Positions 1-19,000 of a stretch of 64,000 nt of DNA are shown piece by piece. How positions within the stretch are numbered: position 1 is the first letter of the stretch; every line of letters starts with the position of its first letter. The position numbers and the translations under genes are program-made. Under the pieces are notes generated by a model, which made no database searches, had not been told where the DNA came from, and worked only from the letters and a program-made list of their open reading frames with translations. Source of the stretch: Lineus longissimus (taxonomy: Eukaryota; Nemertea; Pilidiophora; Heteronemertea; Lineidae); contig NC_088310.1 of the NCBI RefSeq assembly GCF_910592395.1, positions 3,293,501 to 3,357,500 of the forward strand, written 5' to 3'.

Positions 1-262
1 AACATTTCAAGTGTTGCATCCTGACAATTCAGAGGTAAACTAAGGAAATAGTTGTGACTTTTAGTGTTATAGCTTTTGAATTGAAAATTGTAGTAAAAAG
101 CTGGCATTCTGCTGGTGAAAGTAAATCCGATGGTCAAATTCCATGGCCTACATCCATGTTAAGGTCAGCATTTATTGGGACCAACAGTTGCTTATGCCAA
201 ATTGAAATGATCTTTTCATAATCAGAAAATATGTCATACTCATCGATTTGTTTTGTTTCCAG

Positions 263-3200
263 GATTGTGACATAATAGAAGTGGAAGATTACTCTGGTGC
301 ATCAGATCTTGATATCCTGGATGATTTTACTGATGACGAAGATGAGTTTTTTGAGTCAGAGGAAGGAGAATATATCGATGCATCAAATGAGGCAGAAACG
401 CCCCAAGCAACTGGTGGAGAGAAACCAAGCCTTCCGACACAACAGCTGAATAGTGTGGAACATTATCTCAGTAAACAATTAGTTATTGCAGGTAAGACAT
501 TGTTAGATTGCAGGGTGCAGTTAAGGTGCAGGGAAGGGAGTGATTCATAGCATTCCATGGCAGTTGGTGTGGTTTGGAAGTGAATTGCTGTGGATAGTAT
601 TATTAGTATAGTATGGAATGTTGTTAGAAAAAACTACAGGAAGAGCTGTTGAGGCAAATGTGTGGCATTCCTGCACTGCAATGGCAAAACATGTATGATG
701 AATGCTTGTTTTGTCCATCACAAGAACTAGTTGCTCACTAAAAATATCTGCAGTGTTGCTTTTCCACAAAAACGATTTTCTCACTGTGTATTGATGAGCA
801 ACAATACTGGTAGTAAGCTGGTAATAAGTCTATAATTATATTCTATTTGAACTTGAAAATGCATGAATGAATAATAGTCTTAAATTGCATCATCAAGGTC
901 ATTAATTTTTTACCTTCTTCTAGGTTATAATGGAGACAATGATGACGTTGAAGTGGACTCTGAAGAAGAGCGAGACATCTGTAAAGAAATAAAAGAGGAA
1001 ATCAAGAGACAAGTCAAAGGGGAAATGCAGGATGAACTCAAGGTCTGTACCAGTATTGGTTTAAGGAATTGGTACCAAGCTGGAGGTATTCGTTGTCTCA
1101 CCAAACATGGCGAGGATGGAGCTAAATGTTGGCCAAAACTGAGGTGCCTTGCTGACGTTTTGGACAAAATGCCAGCTCCATCCAAGTCCTGTTTGGTGAG
1201 ACAATCAACACCAACATTAAGGTGTCAATTTCTATCCTAGAAGACATCAAACTAAATCATTTATTGAAATGAGATCGTTACAACACAGGAATTTTACTTG
1301 ATCTTTTTCATGTTCGTTTGGGTCTGTTACAGGTTTATGAGCTACCTGAAAAGAAAGAGGGGGCTGCTGCAGAGGATAGAGATGCCGATTTGACTGACTT
1401 GGAGCCAAAGCTGAGAGAAGCCATCATCAAGATGAGGAAGCTGGACAGGATCCTATTGAAGAAGATGAAGAGGGAGAAGGATGTGAAGAGAGATAGGATG
1501 AGGCTCACGAAAAGGTGATTGATAATGAGATAAATGATAAGGTGCAACGCAACAAAAGAGTTTCATAACAAAACTCTATACAGTTATTTCTTGGCATTTT
1601 GAGAGGGAAATTGTTTTGGATGTTGACAATGACATGATTTGCAAAGGAGTGTCAGGTTCACATTGACTTGTACTGTCAAGTATATTTTAAAAACTGGCTC
1701 ATTGTACATGTATGATTTTGTTTACAGACTTAGAGAGGAGCTGGATGAACTGAGTAGAGAAAATAAGGAAAGTGGTAAAACAGAACTGAAAGAGGTCAAG
1801 AACAACACTTTTAAGTTTTTGGCCCTGGCACCTCCTCCAAGTCATAATGAAGGTAGGTATTGTTTGATGAAGAATGTTTAGAGATTAGATATTTAATGTT
1901 CAAAGAAAGTATGTTGAAGTAATGTTTGAGCTGTTCCACATGCTATTTTGGAATATTTTCACTGACCTTTATTGTCAAAACTACACAGTTACACGGATGT
2001 GCATTCCAAAGTGTGCACTGGTTCGGACAGATCTGCATATCACTGAATTTAACTAAAAATGAAAATATATCCTATCTATTGTTCCCTTTGATGTATTTTC
2101 AGACTCAGATGGTAGGACTACAAGTTTATCAAAACATTTCACTTGTTTATTGATTTGAGCACCAATGATGAGTGATTTACTAGTTTTGTCAGTCTTAGTT
2201 GAAAAATTGTGAGTGATTTTGTACTGGGGACAAAAAGTGTTGTATTTCCGGAAAACTACTGCTTATTGTAGAGATAGAGTCCATTCTATCCATGCTGGCA
2301 TTCATGATATGATTGTAAGAGAGCTTGTGTGGGCTAAGATTTTTATTTCTGTTTCTAGGCATAACTCTTGATGACGATGATGATGAGCCACCCATCACGC
2401 CAGTCTTCCGAACACAGGTGCCTGATGAAGACTTCCAAACCAAGGATGCCAAAGAATCATCAAGACCTCAAGGAAATCGAAGCAGAGTGGAATCAAATCG
2501 AAGTATGCAAACTACCTTATATTTGTTTCACAATTCCTATAGAACTTGTGAAATATAAAATCAAATCTGTTTGTTACCTAAGACAGGTCATTCATTCATG
2601 TAAGGGTTGGCTTTATTTCAGAAAATTGTATTGAATAGAACAATGATGGAGAATTGTAAACTGCTTCTACAAGGAGTTAAAATATCGTTGGTTTTTAGGT
2701 GAAGATAGTCGTGCGAGCGGTCCCCTGGGTAGTGAGTTGGGAAACAGTACATCAAGATCGCGTGCCAGTAAAAGCAGTAAGAAAAGCGGCAAAGGAAAGA
2801 AGAAAAATCAGGACTTTATTAAGAGAAACATACAGGTACGTACCATGTAGGAATGTTGATGTGGTCCTCGTTCTTTCCCCCATCAGAAATAGTCTCGTTC
2901 TTCTTCATACCGGAAATGGACCCAACTGCCAAAACCTCTAGGCATAAGGATTTTGTGCTTGTTTTTCGTATAGCAGTTTGAAATATTCTTATTTCTTGTC
3001 CTTATCTATTGCCTATTGCTTCTCCTGCAGCTTGCAAGTGATGCTGCCAACCCTATCGCCATGACAGATGATGAGAAGAATAGGTTGGAGGATATTCTCA
3101 AGACGATGGATATGGAGACGATAGCTGAGGAACAAAGTGATGTGAGTATAGCAACCAGAAATAAGCAAGAGCTGAAAGAAGCTCCAAACCAAATATATAG

Positions 3201-5185
3201 TAAATTGAAGGAGATTTTTCTGAATTTGTTACCAAGACCCCATCCTGGTGAAAAAGCAAGGCAAGGCAAGCGCCTCTTCCCTGTCAGAGTACGAGTCTCT
3301 GCTACAGGTGCTTAAAACACTCAAAGTAGTGAATGTGGGGGAGAAACTGGATTCTCATATCGCCATGATCTTGATATTTTTAGGAGAATCCATTTCAACT
3401 TGCCGTACCCCCGGGAGAAGGATACACACCTGCACCTGATGACCAAAAGGCTCTGGAAGATATTGATAAACGATTGAAGTCACTGATGGCCCCAGAGGAG
3501 TTTGAGGCTCTGAAATCACCAAGGGGAACAACGTCTTTCCAGCACTGCCTATTTACACGAACTGACATGAGGTCATCGGTCGACGTTGATAAACTGGGAG
3601 AACAAGTCTTGAAAGAGACGAAGGAGGAGAGAGACATGAGGATTCGCATGGAACAGATTGAGAAAGATCTGGCTAGTCTTAGTATTCATGCTGATTTAGA
3701 GGTAAGATTGAGAAAGATACAGCAAGGCTTACTCTCAGTATCGATGCTGATAGTCCAGTACTGTGTCATAACTGATTCATCATATCTTATTTTTCTTCCA
3801 GTTTTCTACGCCGGCTTTGTCGGAAGACCAGCTCGAGATGTTACTGGGTCAGTACGCCAGATCAGTGGCCTCGTCTGCCTCTCAGTTAGACACCATCTCG
3901 GAGAATGGAGAGATCATAACTGAAAGGTGAGCACGCAAATGTGATGCTTTAGGTCTTCGACTTTATTGAGTCTGATTTATGAAATTGTCTTCAGCTTTCC
4001 CATTGTCATCCAGAATTTGACTCTCTTTGAGTCGTAGACTTTTAGTGCAACCTTCTGTAAAGAGTTCATCAAATCGTAAACGCCCTTCACCTCCCTATTA
4101 TCTTTTACATTATCTTGTTGGAATATTGCAGTGAAAAGTAGCAGTTGTATATTCTTCTTTCAAAGACAATGGACTCCTTCCTATTTCTACAATCAATTCT
4201 TGTTCAATACACCTGCTTGTTGTCTTTTAGATCTGTTCAGAGTGTTGATATTTACGAGAACCCGCCCACGCTCCCAGAGAACGTGCTGCAACAGCTGTTG
4301 TCAGAGGCAAGGGAGCAGTTAATGTTCGATGAGCATGCACACACCCCAAACACGCCAAATGAATCTGACGATAGAAAAGTGGAGAAGATTTTGAACACAG
4401 CTAGAGGTTAGTAATATCTAAAATATGAGGTTTAAGATCTTCTTATCAAAGGATTGTCTTTGTCAAGAATATTCCGTAGATTTGTCTTTTAAGACCTTGC
4501 TGTTGGTCCTTGGTTCTCTAATCATGACAGATTAAAGTAGACCTCAAGTTAGCATTACATTAACATCTTGAGATAATTTTCAGATGAATTGGCTATGGAT
4601 TCATTAACAGATGAACAAATTCAAGACCTCTTACGAAGCGCAAGAGAATCATCACGATCTTCGAGCAGAAGTACGTTACGGCCAAACTCCAGCTCAGAGA
4701 TTCTAACGCAGAGGAACGATCTTTCACATCGTGATGAGGATCGCGTTATCCTTCCTGAGATTAACCAAACAAATGGCATTGTGGCGCAAAAAGTAAACAA
4801 TACCGACAGACTAAACAACCAGGCAAAGAAATCAAACTCTGAGCGGCGGTCAGCAAACATGGGGTCGGCAAATGTTGTGTGGAATAGCTTTTCAGAGGAT
4901 AGGCTGTCGAGCCGACGGGATTCAAATGGACGTAGCAGTGCAAGTAGTTTGAATGGGTTGCATTTTGAAGGACGTTCGCCCCGACCGCCCGTCTCTAATG
5001 GGTCACTTGGACCGCCATTAGTTAATGGGCAGGCGCACGGTTCTCGATCCTCGGGGCAGGGTCATAGTGCTCGGTCACCAAGGTCAACAAGAAGTCAGAG
5101 ACAGAATGGGTCAGGGCGGCCAAGAAATCTACAGCCCATTAGCACACATCTTGACTTGGATGGTTTAAGTGATGAGGAGTTTTAA
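263..5185 (+). CDS. FSIP1: Fibrous sheath-interacting protein 1-like, 3' part (5' end outside window)
   Basis: Eleven exons: 263-491, 924-1042, 1333-1514, 1728-1852, 2359-2502, 2699-2835, 3031-3141, 3384-3701, 3802-3926, 4231-4406, 4584-5185 (TAA). They give 755 residues in continuous phase; the start codon lies upstream of the window. Recognised from the ordered FSIP1 blocks: the conserved helix with LREAIIKMRKLDRIL, the VFRTQVP block, NQDFIKRNIQLA followed by MTDDEKNRLEDIL, the VPPGEGY block, and the repeated short helices LSEDQLEMLL and LTDEQIQDLLRSA. In mammals FSIP1 binds AKAP4 in the sperm fibrous sheath and is linked to cilia and flagella; the same role here is inference. The N-terminal visible part is strongly acidic and the C-terminal 150 residues are Ser/Arg/Asn-rich and probably disordered. 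Human FSIP1 is about 580 residues, so this protein is longer. The first listed exon begins in phase 0. Confidence 0.88.
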
Positions 5186-6028
5186 ACTTTACTTTGCTGT
5201 GAGACATTATTCTGCTGATAGACCTTCACTTCACTGCTGTGCTGGTAGTAGAGTGCCAAAAACTTGTAAGTGTGATTTTAGTCTTTAAGGGGAACTAAAG
5301 GCAGGAGTTAGGAGAGCCAATTGAGGTGACCAATACGCACAGACTGTCTAGTTTGACTTGGTGATAAAAGTGTTCCTCATACAAGTGGGAATAGTTCTGC
5401 GAGTCCAGTCAGTAGCACCAATCATTGATGCCTTAATCTGGCATACCTTTAATTTGTATATCCTTACAAAGCAACCAGTTTCTAACTCCACCTAGATTCA
5501 TTTGCTGCTGACCTACATGCCTATGTGATTATTTACTGCTCTGTCTAATAGTGCATCCCTTTTAAGACTTCTGTGACGTAATCTTTTGTGATGTCATCTT
5601 AGTCAGTTTCCCATCATTTTCTATGTTTCGAAACTGTCGTTACTTTTATAAGTTATGGGTGCTGTCAGAATTCCGTCCATGTGTCCTTGTGAATACATGT
5701 CTCAAAATAGCCCCATTTGTTCAACGATTGGAAGGAACAAATGTTACAATGTTTATCACCTTAAGTGTGCTTTTGCCACTGTATGTAGAAACCAAGTTTC
5801 ATCCCTGTACATTCCAGTTCCATGTACATGTACATCAGTTTGTTTTTAGTATGTGTTTTGTGATAAAACTTTTCGTATTGACAATTCCTGACTTAGTTGT
5901 TTGTCCGCTGGCTAGTTTTGGAATGCATTCACACTGATCTGTTCTTGGTAAACTCGGGAGAAAGCAGAGCTCGCCAACAGGCTATTTGTATTGTATGAAT
6001 GAATAATAACGGCACAATTTTTAATAAA
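5186..6028 (+). other. FSIP1 3' UTR with poly(A) signal
   Basis: Sequence after the FSIP1 stop has no convincing ORF and ends with an AATAAA at 6023-6028. WDR27 is transcribed toward it and its stop is at 6377, so the two 3' ends are separated by only about 350 bases or overlap. The UTR length is inferred from the signal. Confidence 0.5.
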
Positions 6029-6267
6029 AATACCTTTGTTAAAACAAAATCAAAGCAACAATTACACACAGTGTAACTTAGACACTAGGAGAAATATACA
6101 AAGATATGGCTTGGAATATGTACTATGGAATCTCCTCAATTGACGGATCTCTATTAAGGAAACTACGTAGTTTTGATCCCAAAGTGACGTGGTTGTTTCC
6201 ATTCAGTTCAACCTCTCTGATCAGGAGACCCTTCTATTAAGGATAGCACTTGTCACTCCTGAGGGTG

Positions 6268-6289
6268 CCCCCCCCCCCCCCCCACCCCC
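6268..6289. repeat. Poly-C tract between convergent genes
   Basis: Sixteen C in a row (6268-6283), one A, then five more C. It lies in the short gap between the 3' ends of FSIP1 and WDR27. Length is prone to assembly error. Confidence 0.7.
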
Positions 6290-6376
6290 AGAAAGTGTCA
6301 CTCTTAGCAAATAAATTGGACGGATTTCAGGTTTGGAGTCAGTCAAATGTCACTATTGGCACGTGTCCACATACTC

Positions 6377-14006
<7,630 letters not shown>

Positions 14007-14016
14007 TGATCGTTTT

Positions 14017-15904
14017 CTGAAAAAGCAATACCACTTTAAGTTTATCAGTCAAAAGCAATCCGGCGTAAGGCATACTGAAGATTGAACACTGTTTTAATGG
14101 TTATGCTAGGGATGACAACAAAAAAAATTATATATCTTTGATCACCTCATAAATCAATGAAATGGCATCACTGGAAAGGGCTTTTAAAAAGCCATCTATT
14201 TTCATCTTTGTCACCCTGCCTATTCAATGACAATGAATGATTATGATGATGAAAAATCAATGGGAGACTGAGTGAGTGACTGAGAAAGAAGTTCGGAACT
14301 AAATCTAATCAATAATTACAGCAAATCAAGGGCTAAAATCAGCCAAAAACATGAAAAAGGAATATCAGTTGTTGTTGGTTTCCAAGCACATGGGCGCTGA
14401 CATATTGTTTGGTCACATGACTTTTACGCTTAACCGTGCTGCCCTCTGCTGTGTCAGCCTCGTTCTGACACAGCACGCTGAAGGATTTTCCATTAATATT
14501 TCCGAATTTTCGCTCAGAAAGTTGTCATTTTACACCGTATTACCAGTGTGCCAGTGTAAAACTGGGTAAGATCATCACTATGAATATATTTTCGATATTA
14601 CTGGATACATTGATATGCTTCGTTGTGCTTTGATCGTCCGTAATCGGCACCTGAAGTGGAGGGTCGGTGGTGTGACTGAGGAGAAATCCCCTACCGTTAC
14701 ACTGGCACTGCACTGCAGTGCATGGCACAGTGTCAGTGACAATTTTTACTTGCTTTATTTTGTATTTCTATGCCATTTTGTTCATGTTTTCGTTGTCATC
14801 CTGTTTCTTACAGTATGTAATATCAGTCAAGTATTGCTTTAGATGTTGTCAGTTTCTTACTCTTAGTGTTCGAAGTTGCTCTAATTTTCTAAACTGAGCA
14901 AAGCATGACTTTGAATTCTCCTAACTGTCAGCTGATTTGGCAACAACACTGTTTCACACAGTGTCCAGTTTGTGAATTGTGTGTTAATCACAGCATCCCG
15001 GAAAGAATGTACATAATTTAGGTGTGACTCAAATGTGAGTCGACGCAACGTTATGATACCTTTTGGATTCATTGTTGTATTTGTTGAAAATCTGCTGATA
15101 AAATACAAGATGGCTACTGGTGATCGCGATGTCGGTTGCGTACACCAGATGTCTCTTTGATCAGCGCAGTCACATGGCTGACCCGGCCAATCACGCACCG
15201 TTATGTTAAGTAGAGTGGATGTGGGATGTTGTGTTTGTGGAAAATATTTTGGATTGCCATTTCTTTTTGCCTTTTGTGTGTTTGATAGGACGTTGGCCTA
15301 AGTCTGGTACTGAGCAATATATCGATAGACCACTTGTAAAGTAGTACGCTGGAACCTCTTTAGACTGAGTATTGGTATGTGTAACGTTTGGTCATCGGTT
15401 TTGTTAACCCTTTTGTGTCGGAGCCCAAATTATTCTCGGTTGCGGAATTCATGTTTTGACGTGCATGCACGTTGATTAATTTGTCAAGAACACGGGATCG
15501 ACTGGTTATTGATTTTGTAGGGCAGAATTCTACTTTAAAAAGACTGCGTTAACTGCAACAAATTATGATACGGCTCGGGTATACTCCTTAGAGTACCACG
15601 ATCGCCAGGAGTCGGAACAAAATTTCTTGATTTGGTAAATCTAGATGGTACCGGTGTGCACGTACGCATAACCAGAAACAAAAATTTGGAAATAATGTCC
15701 TTTTTTCTGTCCGCACAGAAGTCTTGGAAACCTGTTTTGTCAGGGGTCACCAATCATTTGACCTTGGGCTTCTTGTACATGTAGGCCTGTTACATTGTAC
15801 ATTAGATTTTGTACTAAAAGTTTTGGCCAAATTTGTACGACTTCCAAGTGGTTAGATTTTGCTCATGCTATAATATTAATAATCATTTTCTTTCACGATT
15901 TCAG
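14017..15904. promoter_or_regulatory. Divergent upstream region between WDR27 and the MBD/F-box gene
   Basis: WDR27 (-) and the 15966 gene (+) are head to head across about 1.9 kb. A splice acceptor at 15903-15904 just before the plus-strand start shows that at least one 5' UTR exon of that gene lies in this interval, and the 14017 acceptor shows the same for WDR27. A small plus-strand ORF with good start context begins at 15110 (16 codons). No clear coding exon was found. The promoter role is inferred from gene orientation. Confidence 0.45.
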
Positions 15905-15948
15905 GTTGGCACTGTGAGTTCCTCATACCTGATTCATCTAACATCCTT

Positions 15949-16035
15949 ATGACTATGTCGGGAGAATGGATTTCAATGCTCCGTTTCCTATCAGCAATGG
16001 AAACGGCAGTGCGAAAAATAATGGTGTCAATTTGA
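15949..16035 (+). promoter_or_regulatory. Upstream ORF overlapping the main start codon
   Basis: An ATG at 15949, with a second in-frame ATG at 15955, opens a 28-codon ORF that ends with TGA at 16033-16035, out of frame with and overlapping the main ATG at 15966. It lies in the same exon, downstream of the acceptor at 15904, so it is in the mature mRNA. Overlapping uORFs usually lower translation of the main frame. Confidence 0.5.
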
Positions 16036-19000
16036 ATAACCCTCCATCCGCACAGAGTACGAGTACCACTGGACTTCTGTCAGGGTTTGATACTCTGTTC
16101 AATAGTTCTAGTCCTGTGCCATCTTATGCAAACGATCCTTTGTGTGGGGCTGATCTCGATTCCTTCTTAGCAGAACAAGGCCAGGAATTTGGCCAAACTG
16201 AAGACATTCAGCCACAGTTGGCTAAGTCATCTGCAGGTATTAAGGTTTTGAAAAATGGTAGTGCCAAATCGACCCCTTTGCAGAATGCTTTGTTTGCTGC
16301 TGGTGTAAATAAAGACGGGAACAAGTCTGTCAATCCTGTGCCTTTAAAAAGTGAGACCAAAAAAATGTCTGATTTGGCTGCAGAGGAAAATTTCATGGGG
16401 TTTCAACCCCTTGATTCTAATGGAAATACAAGAGACGGGTCGCCCAGGGTATCGCCGTTGAAAATGAAGCGTTCTTCAGCTGGTGATAATATGGAACAAG
16501 GTTCTGCTGACACTTCAACAGAAAGTGAAAGCGATGCATCAGAGTCTGAAACTGATTACAAATCGGCAGAAGATGGGGTAGATGCGGCTGATCCTGATGC
16601 CGAGATGGTTGTTGATGAACAAAAGGACAGTGCTGCAGAGGTAGATGATGATGATGATGATGATGATGGTGGGATGGAGGTTGATGAGGCGGTGGGAGAT
16701 GATGAACCCAGGGGCAGGGATTTGTCAGATGCGACTGAAATTGAGAAAAAAGCTGCTGCTGAGACTGAGGATGCATCTGACGAGCTTTTAACTGAAAAAA
16801 AAGCAGCTGAGGCTGAATCAGATGATGAAGCTGATAAGAAAGATAAAGACTTGGATAAAAATGGTGCTGACATGACTGATGCTGAGGATAGGAATGCAGC
16901 CCAAAAGGAGGCTGATGGGCAAGATGAAAATGTGACAGACAGTGATACGGATAAATTGAATGAGTCAGAATCGGCCGATGAGGATTCAAACCAGGATCAT
17001 TCTTATTCACAAAAAAAGAATAATGATGTTGTGGATAAAATTGATGTGGATACAGAGACTGAGGACGAAGGGAAATTAGTGATTGATGACGGTGCGGGTG
17101 ATGAAACAATTGAATCAAAAGACGGCGCTGATGATGGTCAATCAAGTGATGTTGATATTGAGGGCACGAACGGTACTAAATCGCCACGTGATACTCTAAT
17201 TCTTTTCAAGAAGCAGAAAAAGACTACCGTTGACATTGGATTTACGTCACAGACACCGGAACTGCCGGATTTTACAGATTCAAGTGAGTAAAGCTTTTCT
17301 TATTAGAACATAAAAGCATCGTTGACCAGGGGGTCAGAGGTGGTAGAATATGTGGTGTGGGGTTGGCTGTCATGCATGTAGCATACAGTTTTGAGGGGGG
17401 GGGGGCATCATGAAATATGTCACATGTGGTTTCTTTCTTCTTGTATTCACTTTCATATTGTGAGATGTCAAGCTTAAATCCACTAAATCCAATGCTGAAA
17501 TGTTTTGCCTGTTCTTACCTAGTACATATACATTGTAATACTTATAATAATAATTTTAAATCTGATATCCTTGTTTTTAGAGTCGATGTGTTGGTGTGGT
17601 GGAGAAGAGACCCCAGAGATGATCGCGTGTGACAGTCCTCGCTGCAAGATCATTTGGTATCATTACAACTGTGTCAATGTGAAACCTGATGACATCCCGG
17701 AGGGGGACTGGTACTGCCCGACGTGTAAGGGAAGTGGCTTAGACAACAAGGAGAGACCACCAGGTAAATTACAGTCATGACAGTTGCTAGATGACATACA
17801 GGCCTCTCAATCACATCATTTGGGACAAGCCCTGCTTTCCTTAATATTGGCCCATTTTATTCTGATTTCATCACATGCGTGACATTAGTCTTTCTTGTCT
17901 GTCTTTTTGGCATAATCAAGAGACTTACGTGATGTCGGTGTTAGGAAGCATATTCAACCTCTTTAACCTGAAAATGCTTCAGAAAATTTGTAATTTAGAA
18001 CCACCCTGTTTGGGCACACACACCGTAGGCATTGTTGCTGATACCTGTTTCATTTTCTAGACACAGCTAGATTCCATGTAAAGCTGTCTGAAGATGATGA
18101 AGGTAGGCATCTGTGGCGCTTCCAGAAAGGAGCCATCATACTTGTCTCCTCAATAAAATACCAGTACCACTGACAGTAGCTCTCAAATTTTTGAACGGCT
18201 ACTGCGAACTTCAAATATGAAGGGGGAAGATGATCTAAGGCCTAGACTTTGGAAATATAAGCAGTGTGGTTTCCAAAACGGGGTCATTACTTGGTACAAA
18301 TATTTACCTTGGCATGGTGGAAAACATTTCACAGACCCCCACCATGGGTGTCCCCATGATTTCCATTGGTGGTAACACACACATGGGCAATCCAATTCGG
18401 TGATTTCTCCAGAGGTGGATCTATTCACATACCCAGACCTTGATTTGTTTTCAGAACCCAATAAACGTCGGCGGAAACAAACATTGAAGGCGAGGGAGGC
18501 TGCCACTGAGTATGATATTGACTTTGAGATCACGGTCAATGATGATGACAGCGAGCACAATCGCTCTTTCAGCAGGAAGGAAATGGTTGATGATCCACTG
18601 ACCGGAGGCAAGGTTTTCAAAAAGGAAAAAAAAACACCAAAAGTCAAAGTAGTTCGTGAGTTCGATTCAGGCAGTGAGGGTGAATTTGAACTTCCCAGCT
18701 GGCATGGAAACCCAAAGGAGTTGTTTGAAGGTATGACACTCCCTTCACTCTTTTCGATTATCATCACTCCAAACTTAAGTTCGAAGCCTTGGTGTATCCG
18801 TGGGTCTCTTTTGGCCCATAAAAACCTTTTAAAGTAGTTTGGGGGCCAGTATTTTCAAAGATGAGGCGATGAGGTTTCGGCCATTGTAGCCTTTGACCAT
18901 CCTTGACCCACTGACCTAAAAATTGAAAAGCATTTTCTTGCCTTAACTTTTGAAGGAGATATATCTCTCAGGGTCGATTATGAGTCAAAGGCAGTCAGTC

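Noticed and set aside
14881-15198. 105-codon minus-strand ORF as the first exon of WDR27
   Set aside because: No similarity to the WDR27 N-terminus and no donor in the right phase to join the exon starting at 14016.
16417-17145. 242-codon minus-strand ORF rich in His and Leu
   Set aside because: It is the complement of the Asp/Glu-coding exon of the MBD/F-box gene; gat codons read as atc and cat in reverse.
18183-18767. 194-codon minus-strand ORF
   Set aside because: It overlaps the phase-consistent coding exon 18455-18730 on the other strand and has no recognisable product.
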